Notes: generated from the sequence alone by a model not told the origin. DNA of 64,000 nucleotides from Selaginella moellendorffii (GCF_000143415.4 NW_003314426.1:134558-198557), one strand, 5' to 3'. Positions 42,958 to 53,001 are shown, counted from the stretch's first letter. Program-made: numbers and translations.

Positions 42958-43370
42958 ATTTGTTTCTTTCTTTCTATGATTTTGCAGAGTCGTCAAAAAA
43001 GGTACTCGGCATTGGCTTTGAGGTTCCCATAGGCAAAAAGAAACTCATTCACTCTGTACCACAACAGAACTTGCAGGGGTGAGCTTTTAAATGTTCTGAA
43101 GCTACTCTCTCTTGTTTTGACTTCCAGGTTCCATGGATTCGAAAGGCCTGTAGGAAAACGTTTCACAAAGGTGCAGATATTCTCTCTACAAAAATCAACA
43201 ATCCCGCCATTTTCTTCATCACATCTCCCGAGAATTGGGATAGCTCTCCAGCTTCCACTTGATCTCTGCCCACTTGAGATGAGATGCATGGATCCTACAA
43301 GAAGCCAGCCGTGGACACCACGCTGTTGCATCTCCCGAGCTATTTTGTTCAAGATGTGTGGTATACCGAC
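42850..43370. repeat. Inverted-repeat arm A (partner at 53283-53720)
   Basis: The + strand here matches the - strand at 53283-53720 over most of its length, with small indels. Shared blocks include AACTCATTCACYCTGTACCA, ATTCTCTCTACAAAAATCAA and CAAGAAGCCAGCCGTGGACA. A CT dinucleotide run lies at 42921-42954. The arms enclose a 10-kb host segment. Short splice-like motifs are present but no gene is recognised. Confidence 0.8.
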
Positions 43371-44159
43371 GTGAACTATAAATTGCAGTGCAGGATCACA
43401 TTCTAACTGATTTAATGCTAGAAGCAGCTATGATATCTGACAACTCCAAAATGTTGAGCCTTCATGACTTCCAATATGCTTTGTGGAAGGTCCCGATGGT
43501 AAGTTTGAGTTTTATTATTCTCGCAAGAAATTAACCAGCTAGGAAACCCAGAGCAGTTATTAAAGAAATACGTTCCATTTCTTTGTGAGGAGTGTCAGCA
43601 ATCGCAACTAACACTGATACTTTTGAATTTTTTTTCATCTGTGCATAATTTAGGTTGATTATGTTTCTCAGTTCGGTATCTACGTCTGGGGAAACTTCTT
43701 GTATTGTGTAGGATCATCTCGTTCTTGGACTCCAACATAATAAAATTCCATCGAGAAGAAATACTAATCTTCTCTATTGCAGGTTCGTGATAGTATTTAT
43801 CTTATTTTCGCAAAACTTTCCGGGAAGTATACTGTTAATTCTCCTTGGGCATACTTCCGATGTTGTTTCTTTTCTTTTGGAAAGCTCAGTGTTTTACTTG
43901 TCGTCACTAACACTAATACCAGATAGCACTACGCCTGTACAAGTACATAGCCTGAACATCCTAGCATGGTTTATTTCTGAAACTTCTATTTCGGACGAGA
44001 ATCAGTTACTGTTGGCCGTGGTTGGCTGCATTGTTGTATGCTTGACTGAGATTGAGACCCTCTGCATTAGCTATTGCATCAACAACCCACAGATGTATGG
44101 CTAAGGGAGGGATGGAAATGAGTGGGATGACCATAACCTAAACGAGACGCAGACAAAGT
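43371..44159 (+). other. Possible small exons, unrecognised
   Basis: A TTGCAG acceptor near 43388 precedes about 110 open nt (QDHILTDLMLEAAMISDNS, ending HDFQYALWKVP) up to a GTAAGT donor at 43501. Another acceptor-like TTTAG near 43654 precedes an open VDYVSQFGIYVWGNF stretch. These could be exons of one gene, but no family is recognised and no complete frame could be built. Confidence 0.25.
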
Positions 44160-44760
44160 TTAATACCTCACAGTCTCAATGGCTGCTTTGCCATCTAGTT
44201 TTGAAGCGTAGAACGATTGAAGGTAATTTCCATAGACGCTATCTTTGAAGCAAGCAGGCGCTTCGTCAGCGACCAGCTGCGCCAGCAGAGCAATGTGACT
44301 ATCTTCTGCTGGCCCATAGAATGAAGCAATGGAGACTCGAGTTCGCTCCGAGTTGACAACTGCTCGGTGCTCCACACTCTTGTACGCATCATTGGAAAGA
44401 ATCTGAATAACACACAATCAAAACCTGGAAATCTCATGCATGCACGACTATGACGATCGAAAGAAAGCTTACCTGAAGTTGATCTCCAATGTTGACAACA
44501 AAGGCGCCAGGCAGAGGTTTGATCGGCACCCACGCTCCACAGTGTACAATCTGGAGGCCATCTTTCACCCTGGTGTCCTGCTGGAGTATAGTGAAACCGT
44601 TTGGATCCGCGTGAGCGTCCAGTCAGATTGTAAGCTCCGGCTCCGGACAAGGTGGATAGTAGTTCATCCTCATCGCATGCCTCTCTCCTTCAAAAGCTTC
44701 CTCCAGAGCACCACTTTCCAGTCCCAGTGACTCCGAGAACAATCCAAGCACTCTTTTCGC
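44160..44760 (-). pseudogene. 2-oxoglutarate/Fe(II) dioxygenase, 3' part, with nonsense mutation
   Basis: Minus-strand exons at about 44760-44474 and 44402-44160, joined through a GTAAGC...TTCAG intron (44403-44472), encode the C-terminal half of a plant 2OG dioxygenase (DOXC type). Visible parts are MNYYPPCPEPELTI, LDAHADPNGFTILQQD with the iron ligands His and Asp (H-x-D), VHCGAWVPI, VNIGDQLQ, then KSVEHRAVVNSERTRVSIASF with the third His ligand and R-x-S for 2-oxoglutarate. Such enzymes oxidise specialised metabolites or hormones; the substrate cannot be told. A TGA replaces the expected Gly codon just before LDAHADP (44624-44626). The N-terminal half is missing and a PPR fragment joins in its place. 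Confidence 0.8.
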
Positions 44761-45100
44761 GGCGACGAACGAGACGTGGGTGGGGCGGACGACTGAATCG
44801 CTGGCGAGGGCGAGGAAGAGATGAATCGCTTGCGCGCTCTGGCCGTTTGCGCAGAGCGTCGAGATCATGATGTTACAGGAGAAGGCGTTCTTGTGGACGA
44901 GATCGTGGAAGACGGACCATGCGTCCGGGAGGCTGGAGCACTTGCCATACATGAGGATGAGGAGATTGCTGAACAAGGGGTGGTGGCGTAGGTCGAGGGT
45001 GGCGGCCAGGCGGCGGTGCAAGAGCTTCCCTCGCGGGAGGGAGTTGGAATCACCACATTGGCGCAGAAGAGTCGCGATTTGGCGTGGAGATGCCTGCAGG
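44761..45100 (-). pseudogene. PPR-repeat fragment fused in frame to the dioxygenase remnant
   Basis: On the minus strand an open frame reads LLRQCGDSNSLPRGKLLHRR, then FSNLLILMYGKCSSLPDAWS, VHKNAFSCNIMISTLCANGQ and AIHLFLALASDS. This is the alternating P/L/S pattern of plant organellar RNA-editing PPR proteins. It covers about three repeats and then passes, without a stop, into the dioxygenase residues KRVLGLFSESLGL. No start codon is found upstream before a TGA. PPR proteins normally have many more repeats, so this is a fragment. Confidence 0.75.
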
Positions 45101-45577
45101 AGGCACCGCGATCACTCCTCTTGCTACTTCGCTGGATGTCATGGCAAAGACACACTCTCTCTCTCCATGATCCTGTGAAGAGCTTCATATGGATCATCAC
45201 ATTTTTTGTCAATAGCTTCACATAGGCACTAAACAACAGACATAAAGGAACTCAGAAGCAATCAGTCTTCTAAGCATCTTATCCTCCGGCATCAAATGTT
45301 GGATCAGTGATGTCCTTTTTGAAGTCTCGCTTGTTGTTTGAGGTGGGCACGTGCTCCTATTGGTGTTCATGGGGTGTTGCAAAGCTGTGGGCTCTCAATG
45401 TAAAGGGGATTTCCTTGGCAAAAGAGCTTGAAATTTTGGTGTGCTGTTTTTCTTGTTTTACCATTTTGTTTTACATGAGACATGTAGGAAATCCTGAGCT
45501 CAAAAGTTCACTAAGATTTATTCGCATAAACTACACTTTGGCAGAAAAATTATAACATTTACTACAAAATACAATAA
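45101..45577. other. No gene recognised
   Basis: A short CTCTCTCT run at about 45157 and AT-rich sequence with small frames only. The stop of the disrupted phosphatase gene lies at the right edge. Confidence 0.4.
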
Positions 45578-45916
45578 TCAGTTAAAAACAACCCATTCAT
45601 CATCGAATGGATCTAGGACGTACAATTTGCCTTGCTTCTCCACACATTGTCCAATATTCCAGCGATGGGTAACTTTGGTAAAATCCACACACTTTGACAG
45701 CGCAAGAAGGAACGGGGTTACATCTGCCAAGAAGTGGTCATCCTTTGACCCCTCAAACTTTGGAGCCACCACCACGCTCTCTTGATGACCTTGGTAGAAG
45801 TCAATAATGTCATCCAGTGCCACCACCCGCTTGAAATCCCGAAACCCTACATGGTCAAGATTCTTGACTTTCGTCCCGTCCTTTAGAACAACGCAATTGC
45901 CACCATGTAGCCTCCT
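45578..45916 (-). pseudogene. FCP1-like phosphatase gene, 3' part (split by a retrotransposon)
   Basis: The minus-strand frame from 45911 reads RLHGGNCVVLKDGTKVKNLD, then RDFKRVVALDDIIDFYQGHQ and FLADVTPFLLALSKC, ending in TAA/TAG at 45578. This is the second half of an SCP/FCP1-type HAD phosphatase. VVALDD is the motif that is often VVIDDSP in the family, so the Ser-Pro is missing. The first half is at 50963-51216. The two parts join exactly across the AGGAG target duplication (VSR|RLHGG). Length when joined is about 195 codons, normal for a single-domain SCP-like protein. Confidence 0.85.
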
Positions 45917-46309
45917 TGTTAGGATCCTATCCCTTACACCCTAAGCCAACTAGCTAAAGGGGTGATCACTTGATTGTAGGGCCCTTTCTTTATCCTATTA
46001 TCCTGACCTGGTGCCTAACAATCCTCCCCTCGTCAGGGAATGATCGTCCTCGATCATACTTAGGCCATCCTCCGGTCACCATGGTCCTTCTCTTAGGGTC
46101 TACCAAACCTTGGTTCTCCCTCTAGATTCACCATGTTGAATATTCCTTTAGAATATTTTTGCCCCACTCGTTAGCCACGAGAATCGAACTAGGCTCCGAT
46201 ACCATTGTTAGGATCCTATCCCTTACACCCTAAGCCAACTAGCTAAAGGGGTGATCACTTGATTGTAGGGCCCTTTCTTTATCCTATTATCCTGACCTGG
46301 TGCCTAACA
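45917..46309 (-). mobile_element. TRIM-like unit forming the 3' end of the gypsy insertion
   Basis: Two identical 104-bp direct repeats with TGTTAGG/CCTAACA ends enclose 185 bp with a minus-oriented tRNA-Met-type primer site next to 46206 and a purine tract next to 46020. No target duplication surrounds this unit alone (CTCCT on the left, CCAAG on the right), so it was not a separate insertion. Confidence 0.75.
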
Positions 46310-46355
46310 CCAAGGACGAGTTGTACCGGTGATCACCCTTTCTGGGGAATCCTGC

Positions 46356-49300
46356 TCAAGCTCCTGGTCCATCTTCCACAGCCGTATACATCAAGGAGGC
46401 ATTGGGCCCGTCACTCCGAGATAGTACACCTTTCAACTGGCTGACATAAAATACCGGATGAATTTTCACCCCAGCTGGCAGCCGCACCCGATAAGCCGCT
46501 TTACCAATGCGCTCCAGCACTTCATATGGACCAGCATAGCGATGGGAGAGTTTATCACTCTTCCCTATCCGTAAAGGCACCAAGGTGTTCCGCCGCTCAC
46601 TTGACGGAAAGATCACTCGCACGAAGACGAGATCACCCACCTTATATTCCCGGAATTGGCGATGCTCATTAGCAAACTTCTCCGCTCTATCCTGAGCTGC
46701 TTGCAAATTCCGTTTGCATACCACCAGAATCTCATCAAGTTCTGTGGCCAGATCAGTTGCCTCGGAATCAAGCTTTTCTTGAACGTCCTTACTCAAATGC
46801 AATCCCAACTCCACCGCTGTTCGAGGATGCCTTCCAAACATCGCAAAGTAAGGACTTAGCTTGGTTCCACTGTGTTGGCTATTGTTGTAAGCAAATTGCA
46901 CCAACGGAAGATATAGATCCCACTGTCCTTGCCTTTGACCAATGCTACAACGTAGCATATCCTCCACCACCTGATTCACACGCTCAGTTTGCCCATCCGT
47001 CTGAGGATGATCTCCACTCGAGAGTTTCAAAGTCACTTGCATAGCCTTTGCAAAACTTTTCCAAAATCCACTGGTGAACTTTGAATCTCGATCACTAATG
47101 ATGTCCTCCGGCAAACCAAAATCAGGAAAAACCTTCTCCAAGTAAACCGCAGCCAAGTCTGAGGCAGTGACAGTCTTCCGAAGAGCCAACAACCGCACAT
47201 ACTTCGTCAACCGATCTACTATGACCCATACTTGCTCCTTTTGCCTCTGTGTTCGTGGCAAACAAGTGATGAAGTCCATAGAGATACTACACCAACGGCT
47301 CTGAGGAATAGGTAAAGGTTGCAAAAGTCCCCCCGGCTTCTCCCGTGGCACCTTAACCCGCTGACAAAGCTCGCATGATTTACAATACTTGAGGATATCA
47401 GCCTTCATATTCCTCCAATAAAAGTTGCGCTTAATCAACTCATACGTCTTCTTCCCCCCAAAATGACCGGCCTCTGGACGATCATGATAGTGGAATAAAA
47501 CTTGAGTAATTAACGCATCCACCTGTGGCAAATAGACACGGCCATTGTAGTAGAGAATCCCATCCACCAATGAGAAAGGAGCTTCCATCTGGTCTCGCAA
47601 AGAGGCCACCTCAGCATCCTGAGCCTGAGCATGCTCAACCAACTGCCCAAACTCGCTGACCACCTTACTCAAATAATGACAAAATCGTGTTCGTAACATC
47701 GTCACATGACGAACACGAGATAAAGCATCCGCCACCACATTTGACTTTCCCGGACGATGCTCAATAGGAAACTCCCCAAACTCCATGAGTTTGACCATCC
47801 AACGAGCTTGCCTAGTGTTCAACTCCTTCTGTGTGAAAAGATACACAAGTGGTTTGTGATCTGTCAACACCACGAACACTGCACCATAAAGATAGTGCCG
47901 CCACGTCCGCAAAGCATGAACAATAGAGAGTAACTCTTGCTCATATGTGGAATAGCGTTGCTCCGCGGAATTCAAAGTTCGACTCTCATATGCAATAGGC
48001 TGTCCCTCTTGCATGAGAACTCCTCCCAGTGCATAACCACTCGCATCGCATGTCACCTCGTAAGGTTTCGATGGATCAGCAATGCGAAGCACTGGAGCCT
48101 CGATCAACAATCGTTTCAGCGCCACAAAACTCTCCTCTTGTGGCGTCTTCCACTCGAATGGCACATTCTTGCGTAACAACCGCGTCAATGGAATAGCCAC
48201 CTCTGCAAACTTATACTGGAAACGTCGGTAGTAACTAGCCATACCAAGAAAACTGCGCAACTCGGCCACTGTAGTCGGTGTAGGCCAGTTTTCCACCACA
48301 GCCACCTTCCTTGGATCCGTCTTGACACCCTTAGATGTCACAATATGGCCTAGATATTCCACCTCCGACTTTGCAAATTCACATTTGCTCTTCTTCGCAT
48401 AAAGTTTGCTGTCTCGAAGTAACAAAAGAACCTTGCGCAAATGCACCCTATGCTCCTCCATATTCTTGCTAAAAACAAGAATATCGTCCAAGAAAATCTC
48501 CACAAACTCATGAAGATAACGCCCAAATACCTCCGTCATCAACCGAGTAAATGTGGCCGGTGCATTCGTCAAACCAAACGGCATAACGGTAAACTCAAAA
48601 TGTCCGAAGCTTGTGTTGAATGCCGTCTTGGAGATAGATGCATCATCCATTGCAATCTGATGATATCCACTCCTCAGATCAATCTTGGTAAACACTCGTG
48701 CTTCACCAAGCTTGTCTAGGATATCATCCACACGTGGCATCGGCATCTTGTCCTTCACTGTCTTCTTGTTTAAAGCACGGTAGTCAATACACATCCGCAT
48801 TGAACCGTCCTTCTTCTTCACAAGCAAGACCGGAGCACCAAACGGAGACTTACTTGGTTGAATAAATCCAAACTCAAGTAACTCCTTGACTTGTCGCTGA
48901 ACTTCTTGCTCCTCCGCATAACTTAACCGAAATGGACGCCGGTAAATTGGCCGCGTCCCCGGCTCCAATGTAATCCCATGCTCCACACCTCGTAATGGAG
49001 GCAATCCATGAGGAAGTTCAGATGGAAAAACATCAGAAAACTCGTCGAGTACATCCCGTACTGCTGCTTCTCCCCCACACGTGCCTTGGTCGCCCAAGTC
49101 ACGAACAAACAGCAAGTAACTCGAAAGTGCTTTTCCATTACGACAAGCCCGCTTCAAAGATGTAGCAGAGAGCATAACAACTGGTGGTTGAACGCCCTCG
49201 CCAAACCACACATCTTTAACTCCACCATACTCCAGCGAGATACGCTTAATGCTCCACTTTATCTCTGGATCCACCTTCACCAACCATGGCATCCCAAGAA

Positions 49301-50717
49301 TGAGATCCACACGATGGATATCCGCGAGATAAAAAGTCTCCACAAGTGTGGTTTTGCCAACCAACACTTCCAGCCCCTCGACACAAGCATCGAAATGCTG
49401 AGCAGAGGTAGCTGCACCTTCCACTGTGTATGGAAGAACTCCACGTGTGTTCAGGCGATGCTCCGCAACAAACTTTGCCGAAACAAAGTTGTCATCGCTC
49501 CCACTATCCAGTAAAATCCGCACTGGATCGCCACGGAACACGCCCTCCAGCATTAAAGCTGATTCACGTGTATCCTCAAGCTCCATCTTGTTCCACACAC
49601 AGTTGAGCTGACGAGCAACGATCGAAAGTCGCTTCCTCCGACCGGAATGGTCGTTCTCCTCCTCCTCACGCTGCAAAGTTTGCAACTTTTTAGTATCGGA
49701 CTTACCGTGAGAAGAAGATTGGCCATTCTTCTTGTCCTGCTGCTTGTTCTTCAACTGCGGACAATCAGCCTTGTAGTGTCCAAGTTCGCCGCAATGATGA
49801 CAACCCTGTCTATAATTCTTCACAAAGAACTTCTGCTTCTTGGACCCCTTTGCATCCGAAGTAGTCACCACTGACTTCAACTTGTGATGCTTGTTCCCAT
49901 CCTTGTGTCCACGGCGATCATCACGACGATTCTCGACAGAAGGACTCCGCGAACGCTTGCGAGACTTGTGCTTGTCATTGTCAAGGCGACGAGCCGCATC
50001 AAAGAGCTCCTCCAAACTCTTTGTAGGCTGAGAATGACGCAAGTGTTGCCGCATGCTCTCACTATGTAGGCCATCAATGAAGTAGGACTTGTTCTGATCT
50101 GGATCCTTCGTTGGAACACGACTAATCAAGCGAGTAAGCTTCTCAATATAATCCCCAAGCGTCATTTTCCCTTGCTGGAAATGGCGAAGTTCTGTACGAG
50201 CATTCTCCACGTCGTAATGAGGGGCAAAACGTAAACGGAAAGCAGCCTCAAACTCATCCATGGTAGACACTGGTGGTTTCTTATCCGCAACACGGGACTC
50301 CTCAAGCCAATTCCACCATCGAAGACCCGCATCACGCAAAACCATCGGAATAGCCACTAAAGCCTCTGCATCTGGAGTTCCTCTAGCAGCCAAGAACTTC
50401 TTCACATTGGCTAGCCAAGCAAGACACTCGTCCACACCACCATCACCGGAAAAGGTTGGAATCTTGAGTCGATCTACCAAAGAAGGCTTACTTGGAGCGC
50501 TACCCCGTCCAGCCTCGAGTGCCTCAACACGCCCACGCATGGTATCCATCATGCCATGCATCTCATCTTGCATCTCTTGCTGATTTTTATTAAGGGCTCG
50601 CAGCTCATGCACCACATCTTGAATGGTCCAAATCTCCGCAGCTTCGTCGGCACCATCGTCGGCACCACCATCGATGATAGGATTCCAGCGTTCAGCTTGG
50701 TCGGCCATCGCAACCAA
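46356..50717 (-). CDS. Intact gypsy gag-pol polyprotein (1453 aa)
   Basis: A single minus-strand frame begins at ATG, a few bases after the primer site. Gag spans residues 1-300, with a CCHC knuckle at 306-319 (CHHCGELGHYKADC). The protease has LLDSGSDDN (403-411) and LILGMPW. RT has [20 protein letters not shown] (630-649) and FLDDILVFS (742-750). RNase H has CDASGYALGGVL from about 889. The integrase zinc site uses His residues near 1077 and 1084 and CKSCELC (1111-1117). The core has SMDFITCLP (D1147), IISDRDSKF (D1208) and HPQTDGQTERVN (E1244). The GPY/F region ends it and no chromodomain is seen. No stop or frameshift interrupts the frame, unlike every other element in the window, so it was recently functional. 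Whether it can transpose is doubtful because its ends differ. Confidence 0.95.
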   Translation of the reverse strand: MVAMADQAERWNPIIDGGADDGADEAAEIWTIQDVVHELRALNKNQQEMQDEMHGMMDTMRGRVEALEAGRGSAPSKPSLVDRLKIPTFSGDGGVDECLAWLANVKKFLAARGTPDAEALVAIPMVLRDAGLRWWNWLEESRVADKKPPVSTMDEFEAAFRLRFAPHYDVENARTELRHFQQGKMTLGDYIEKLTRLISRVPTKDPDQNKSYFIDGLHSESMRQHLRHSQPTKSLEELFDAARRLDNDKHKSRKRSRSPSVENRRDDRRGHKDGNKHHKLKSVVTTSDAKGSKKQKFFVKNYRQGCHHCGELGHYKADCPQLKNKQQDKKNGQSSSHGKSDTKKLQTLQREEEENDHSGRRKRLSIVARQLNCVWNKMELEDTRESALMLEGVFRGDPVRILLDSGSDDNFVSAKFVAEHRLNTRGVLPYTVEGAATSAQHFDACVEGLEVLVGKTTLVETFYLADIHRVDLILGMPWLVKVDPEIKWSIKRISLEYGGVKDVWFGEGVQPPVVMLSATSLKRACRNGKALSSYLLFVRDLGDQGTCGGEAAVRDVLDEFSDVFPSELPHGLPPLRGVEHGITLEPGTRPIYRRPFRLSYAEEQEVQRQVKELLEFGFIQPSKSPFGAPVLLVKKKDGSMRMCIDYRALNKKTVKDKMPMPRVDDILDKLGEARVFTKIDLRSGYHQIAMDDASISKTAFNTSFGHFEFTVMPFGLTNAPATFTRLMTEVFGRYLHEFVEIFLDDILVFSKNMEEHRVHLRKVLLLLRDSKLYAKKSKCEFAKSEVEYLGHIVTSKGVKTDPRKVAVVENWPTPTTVAELRSFLGMASYYRRFQYKFAEVAIPLTRLLRKNVPFEWKTPQEESFVALKRLLIEAPVLRIADPSKPYEVTCDASGYALGGVLMQEGQPIAYESRTLNSAEQRYSTYEQELLSIVHALRTWRHYLYGAVFVVLTDHKPLVYLFTQKELNTRQARWMVKLMEFGEFPIEHRPGKSNVVADALSRVRHVTMLRTRFCHYLSKVVSEFGQLVEHAQAQDAEVASLRDQMEAPFSLVDGILYYNGRVYLPQVDALITQVLFHYHDRPEAGHFGGKKTYELIKRNFYWRNMKADILKYCKSCELCQRVKVPREKPGGLLQPLPIPQSRWCSISMDFITCLPRTQRQKEQVWVIVDRLTKYVRLLALRKTVTASDLAAVYLEKVFPDFGLPEDIISDRDSKFTSGFWKSFAKAMQVTLKLSSGDHPQTDGQTERVNQVVEDMLRCSIGQRQGQWDLYLPLVQFAYNNSQHSGTKLSPYFAMFGRHPRTAVELGLHLSKDVQEKLDSEATDLATELDEILVVCKRNLQAAQDRAEKFANEHRQFREYKVGDLVFVRVIFPSSERRNTLVPLRIGKSDKLSHRYAGPYEVLERIGKAAYRVRLPAGVKIHPVFYVSQLKGVLSRSDGPNASLMYTAVEDGPGA

Positions 50718-50731
50718 TCCTCTGATACCAA

Positions 50732-50962
50732 TGTTATGATCCGGCGCAAAAAGACAAAGATCTCGTTGCCCTAGACTATGCTACGCCACCTCTTGAGGTT
50801 CCTCACCACCCAACCACCCCCGAGCTACCTCAAAAGCTCCTGCGCCGCCGCTCCACTGTGAGCCCTAGGGTAGGTTAAGTCCCTTACCCTAACATGCCTT
50901 AATATACCCTTGAGCCTCCCTTTGACCAACGTTGACCACGTAGTCAAAGCTGGCGCCTAACA
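50732..50962 (-). repeat. 5' LTR-like end of the gypsy insertion
   Basis: 231 bp with TGTTAT...CCTAACA ends. It does not resemble the 104-bp repeats at the other end beyond the first and last few bases. Confidence 0.75.
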
Positions 50963-51216
50963 CTCCTCGACACAAGCCCCCCAGTAGGATCCAGATGGTC
51001 AACCACAAGGTTGACATACTTCTCCTGGGCGGCACTAAACACCACGATATCGTACACTTTTGAAACCTTCCCCAGAAATTCATCTACGCCTGGTCTCTTC
51101 ATGATGTGGAGTGGTGCATCATCGTCGAATTCCATGCTGAAACTCACAGAAGAGACAAGATCCTTATGAGCGTATACCAGTGTATTGTCTAGATCGAGAA
51201 TGAGTGTCTTCTTCAT
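50963..51216 (-). pseudogene. FCP1-like phosphatase gene, 5' part
   Basis: ATG at 51216 opens MKKTLILDLDNTLVYAHKDL, the HAD motif I (D-L-D-N-T). IMKRPGVDEFLGKV and YDIVVFSAAQEKYVN follow, matching the FCP1/SCP fold (usual form FTAS.. or FSAA..), then LVVDHLDPTGG. The frame runs into the retrotransposon at AGGAG and resumes at 45911. FCP1/SCP enzymes dephosphorylate the C-terminal tail of RNA polymerase II and some signalling proteins; the substrate here is unknown. The start lies 730 bp from a divergent kinase gene. Confidence 0.85.
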
Positions 51217-51946
51217 GATACCCTAAAAAATGACTCGTATTCCGTGGAAATGTAGAAGGGCCACAAAAGGTAACCAAAGGTGCCACGTCTGCCCTAAACT
51301 CTATCCGACGTGGCCTTTTTGTATTCTTGTACCCTACTATTGGCAAAGCCCAAGGGAGCCGGAGGAGCGCGTCGATCCTCAATGCAGCTTAGATTCCAAA
51401 TCTAGGGCTGCCGTGATCGTCTGGCAAGGGCAGAGGTGAGTGCGCTGCTGGTTTGCGGCCTACTGTTGGCGAGGCGGAAGGAGGTGAGCATGCAATTGTA
51501 GCAAGTTTGTTGTGAATCCATTGACGGACAGCTGATGTGCACATTCTAGGCTCCAGCCGTTGGATAAGTGCAGTAACGACTCCTCAATCTCTTTTGTGCT
51601 TTCAGCAACGACTCACAATGTTAACACTGACCAGAGTCCACCATGGAGAGGAAGAGAGCTGCTGGTCCGAAGAAACTACACACTCAGAAGCGATCCGACG
51701 TCATGCTCGAAAGGACCCGCCCACTGGATCCGATTAACCGAGCTCGATCAGGTTGGTCAAAACTTGAAACATCTGCACTTGTCTGACGAAGATCCTCGTT
51801 GAAGCAGGAGCAGGAGAAACTGATCATGATGCATCCGCGTTGCAGGCTGCTCCTGACGCTGGTACGAAGAATTCCTTTTGTTGGCTGACACGACTCTTTG
51901 CTGGTTTGATTCATGACTTGCAGAATATGTTCGGCAATTCCTCGCA
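51217..51946. promoter_or_regulatory. Divergent intergenic region between phosphatase and kinase genes
   Basis: No long frame is convincing. The region must hold both promoters. The kinase message may begin here, because an open stretch ending CCTGACGCTG|GTACG (near 51860) could splice to the CAG acceptor at 51923 and extend the kinase N-terminus in frame. Confidence 0.4.
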
Positions 51947-53001
51947 ATGGCGCAACGCTTGGAGAGATTCAAGATGCTCTCGGCGAATGTTGTGAGCGGG
52001 ATCGTGGAATCGATCCAAAAGGGAGGGGAGACTCCAGTTGCAGCAGCAGGTGGATACAATAATTTCTCTCTTTGGCATCTTTTCGCTTCTGAGTGGCCCC
52101 TTGTCTCTCTTGTCCAGGCCGCTTCTGCAGCAGCTACGAAGTGCTCGCTTGTGTTGGCCAGGGGGCGTCCGGGAAAGTATACAAGTGCCGTAGCAAGGAG
52201 GACGAACAAATCTACGCCATCAAAGTCATCAAGGTTCGCACAGCAACGAAGTCCAGAGACCAGGATGTCGCGCTCGTCTTCAAGGAGGGAGAGATGCTCC
52301 AGCGCTGCGAACACCCCAACATAGTCAAATACTTCGACATGTGGAAGGAGGAAGGCGAGCCGGGCAAGTCGAAAGTGTACATTGTCATGGAGTTTTGTGG
52401 CCGCTCGCTCCAGTCGGTGCTCCTCGGCGGTGAGTCACCACCTGCAGATGCGTTTAGGCAGCTTCTTCAAGCTGTGGCGCATGTGCACGACAACGTGGGT
52501 GTTCATCGGGATATAGCACCACACAACATCTTCGTCACAGACGATGGACGCATCAAGCTGGGAGATTTCGGTCTTGGTAGGCAAATGAAACATCTCTTCC
52601 ATCTCTCATTTGTTGGCTTACAGCTAAAAATAAGGAGTCCATGCTCGAGACCGAAAATATCAAGAAGGGGAGAGCAGTTTACTACTCTCCCCAGCGCCGG
52701 AGCAACTCAACCTACACTGACATGCTTGCGCTTGGAGTTATACTCTTCGAACTTCATTGGAGGTGTCCCCCGGACCAGGTTTGGCTGCAGTTTGTGCAAC
52801 GTGCTTGCTTAGTTTGGTGAATCTGTGTAGGAAAGGGAGTCGGTATTGATTGACGTCCGGGATGGCGTTTTACCAGCAGACTGGGCGTACCAACACCCAT
52901 CAATTGCGCCCAAGGTGTTGGAGCTGGTCGCAGCAAGACGCGACCAGCGTCCATCCGCGCGCGACATCCTCTGCGATCCTGCCTGGCAATCTGTTTGGTG
53001 A
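51947..53001 (+). CDS. eIF2alpha-kinase-like (GCN2/PEK type) protein kinase
   Basis: Exons are 51947-52049, 52118-52576, 52624-52778 and 52831-53001, with GT-AG introns of 68, 47 and 52 nt. All kinase marks are present in order: GQGASGKVYKC (Gly-rich loop), YAIKVIK (Lys), IVMEFCGRSLQSVL (hinge), VHRDIAPHNIFV (catalytic loop, HRD-N), LGDFGLA (DFG, complete only after splicing), YYSPQRR and LALGVILFEL. The end has ERESVLIDVRDGVLPADW and RRDQRPSARDIL, the C-lobe pattern of GCN2/PERK/HRI kinases, which slow translation under stress by phosphorylating eIF2alpha. Only a kinase domain is seen (about 295 aa), with no HisRS-like or RWD domain, so it is shorter than GCN2. The start may lie upstream. 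A GTGAG after the last codons leaves open a further exon. Confidence 0.75.

Larger units (their letters stand above)
45917..50962 (-). mobile_element. Gypsy element with intact gag-pol but unlike terminal repeats
   Basis: CTCCT at 45912-45916 and 50963-50967 flanks the whole block, and removal restores the host phosphatase frame, so the block integrated as one unit. The 5' (right) end is a 231-bp LTR-like piece (50732-50962, TGTTATGATCC...CGCCTAACA) followed by a TTGGTATCAGAGG primer site. The 3' (left) end is different: two 104-bp repeats (45917-46020 and 46206-46309, TGTTAGGATCC...GCCTAACA) with a 185-bp spacer. The spacer carries its own ATGGTATCGGAGCC primer site and a GAGGGGAGGAT polypurine tract. 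The 3' part thus looks like a miniature LTR element (TRIM) fused to the gypsy body. Confidence 0.8.

Noticed and set aside
45917-46309. The TRIM-like unit as a separate later insertion
   Set aside because: It has no duplication of its own, while CTCCT lies at its left edge and at the far right end of the gypsy body. The gypsy would otherwise have no 3' LTR.
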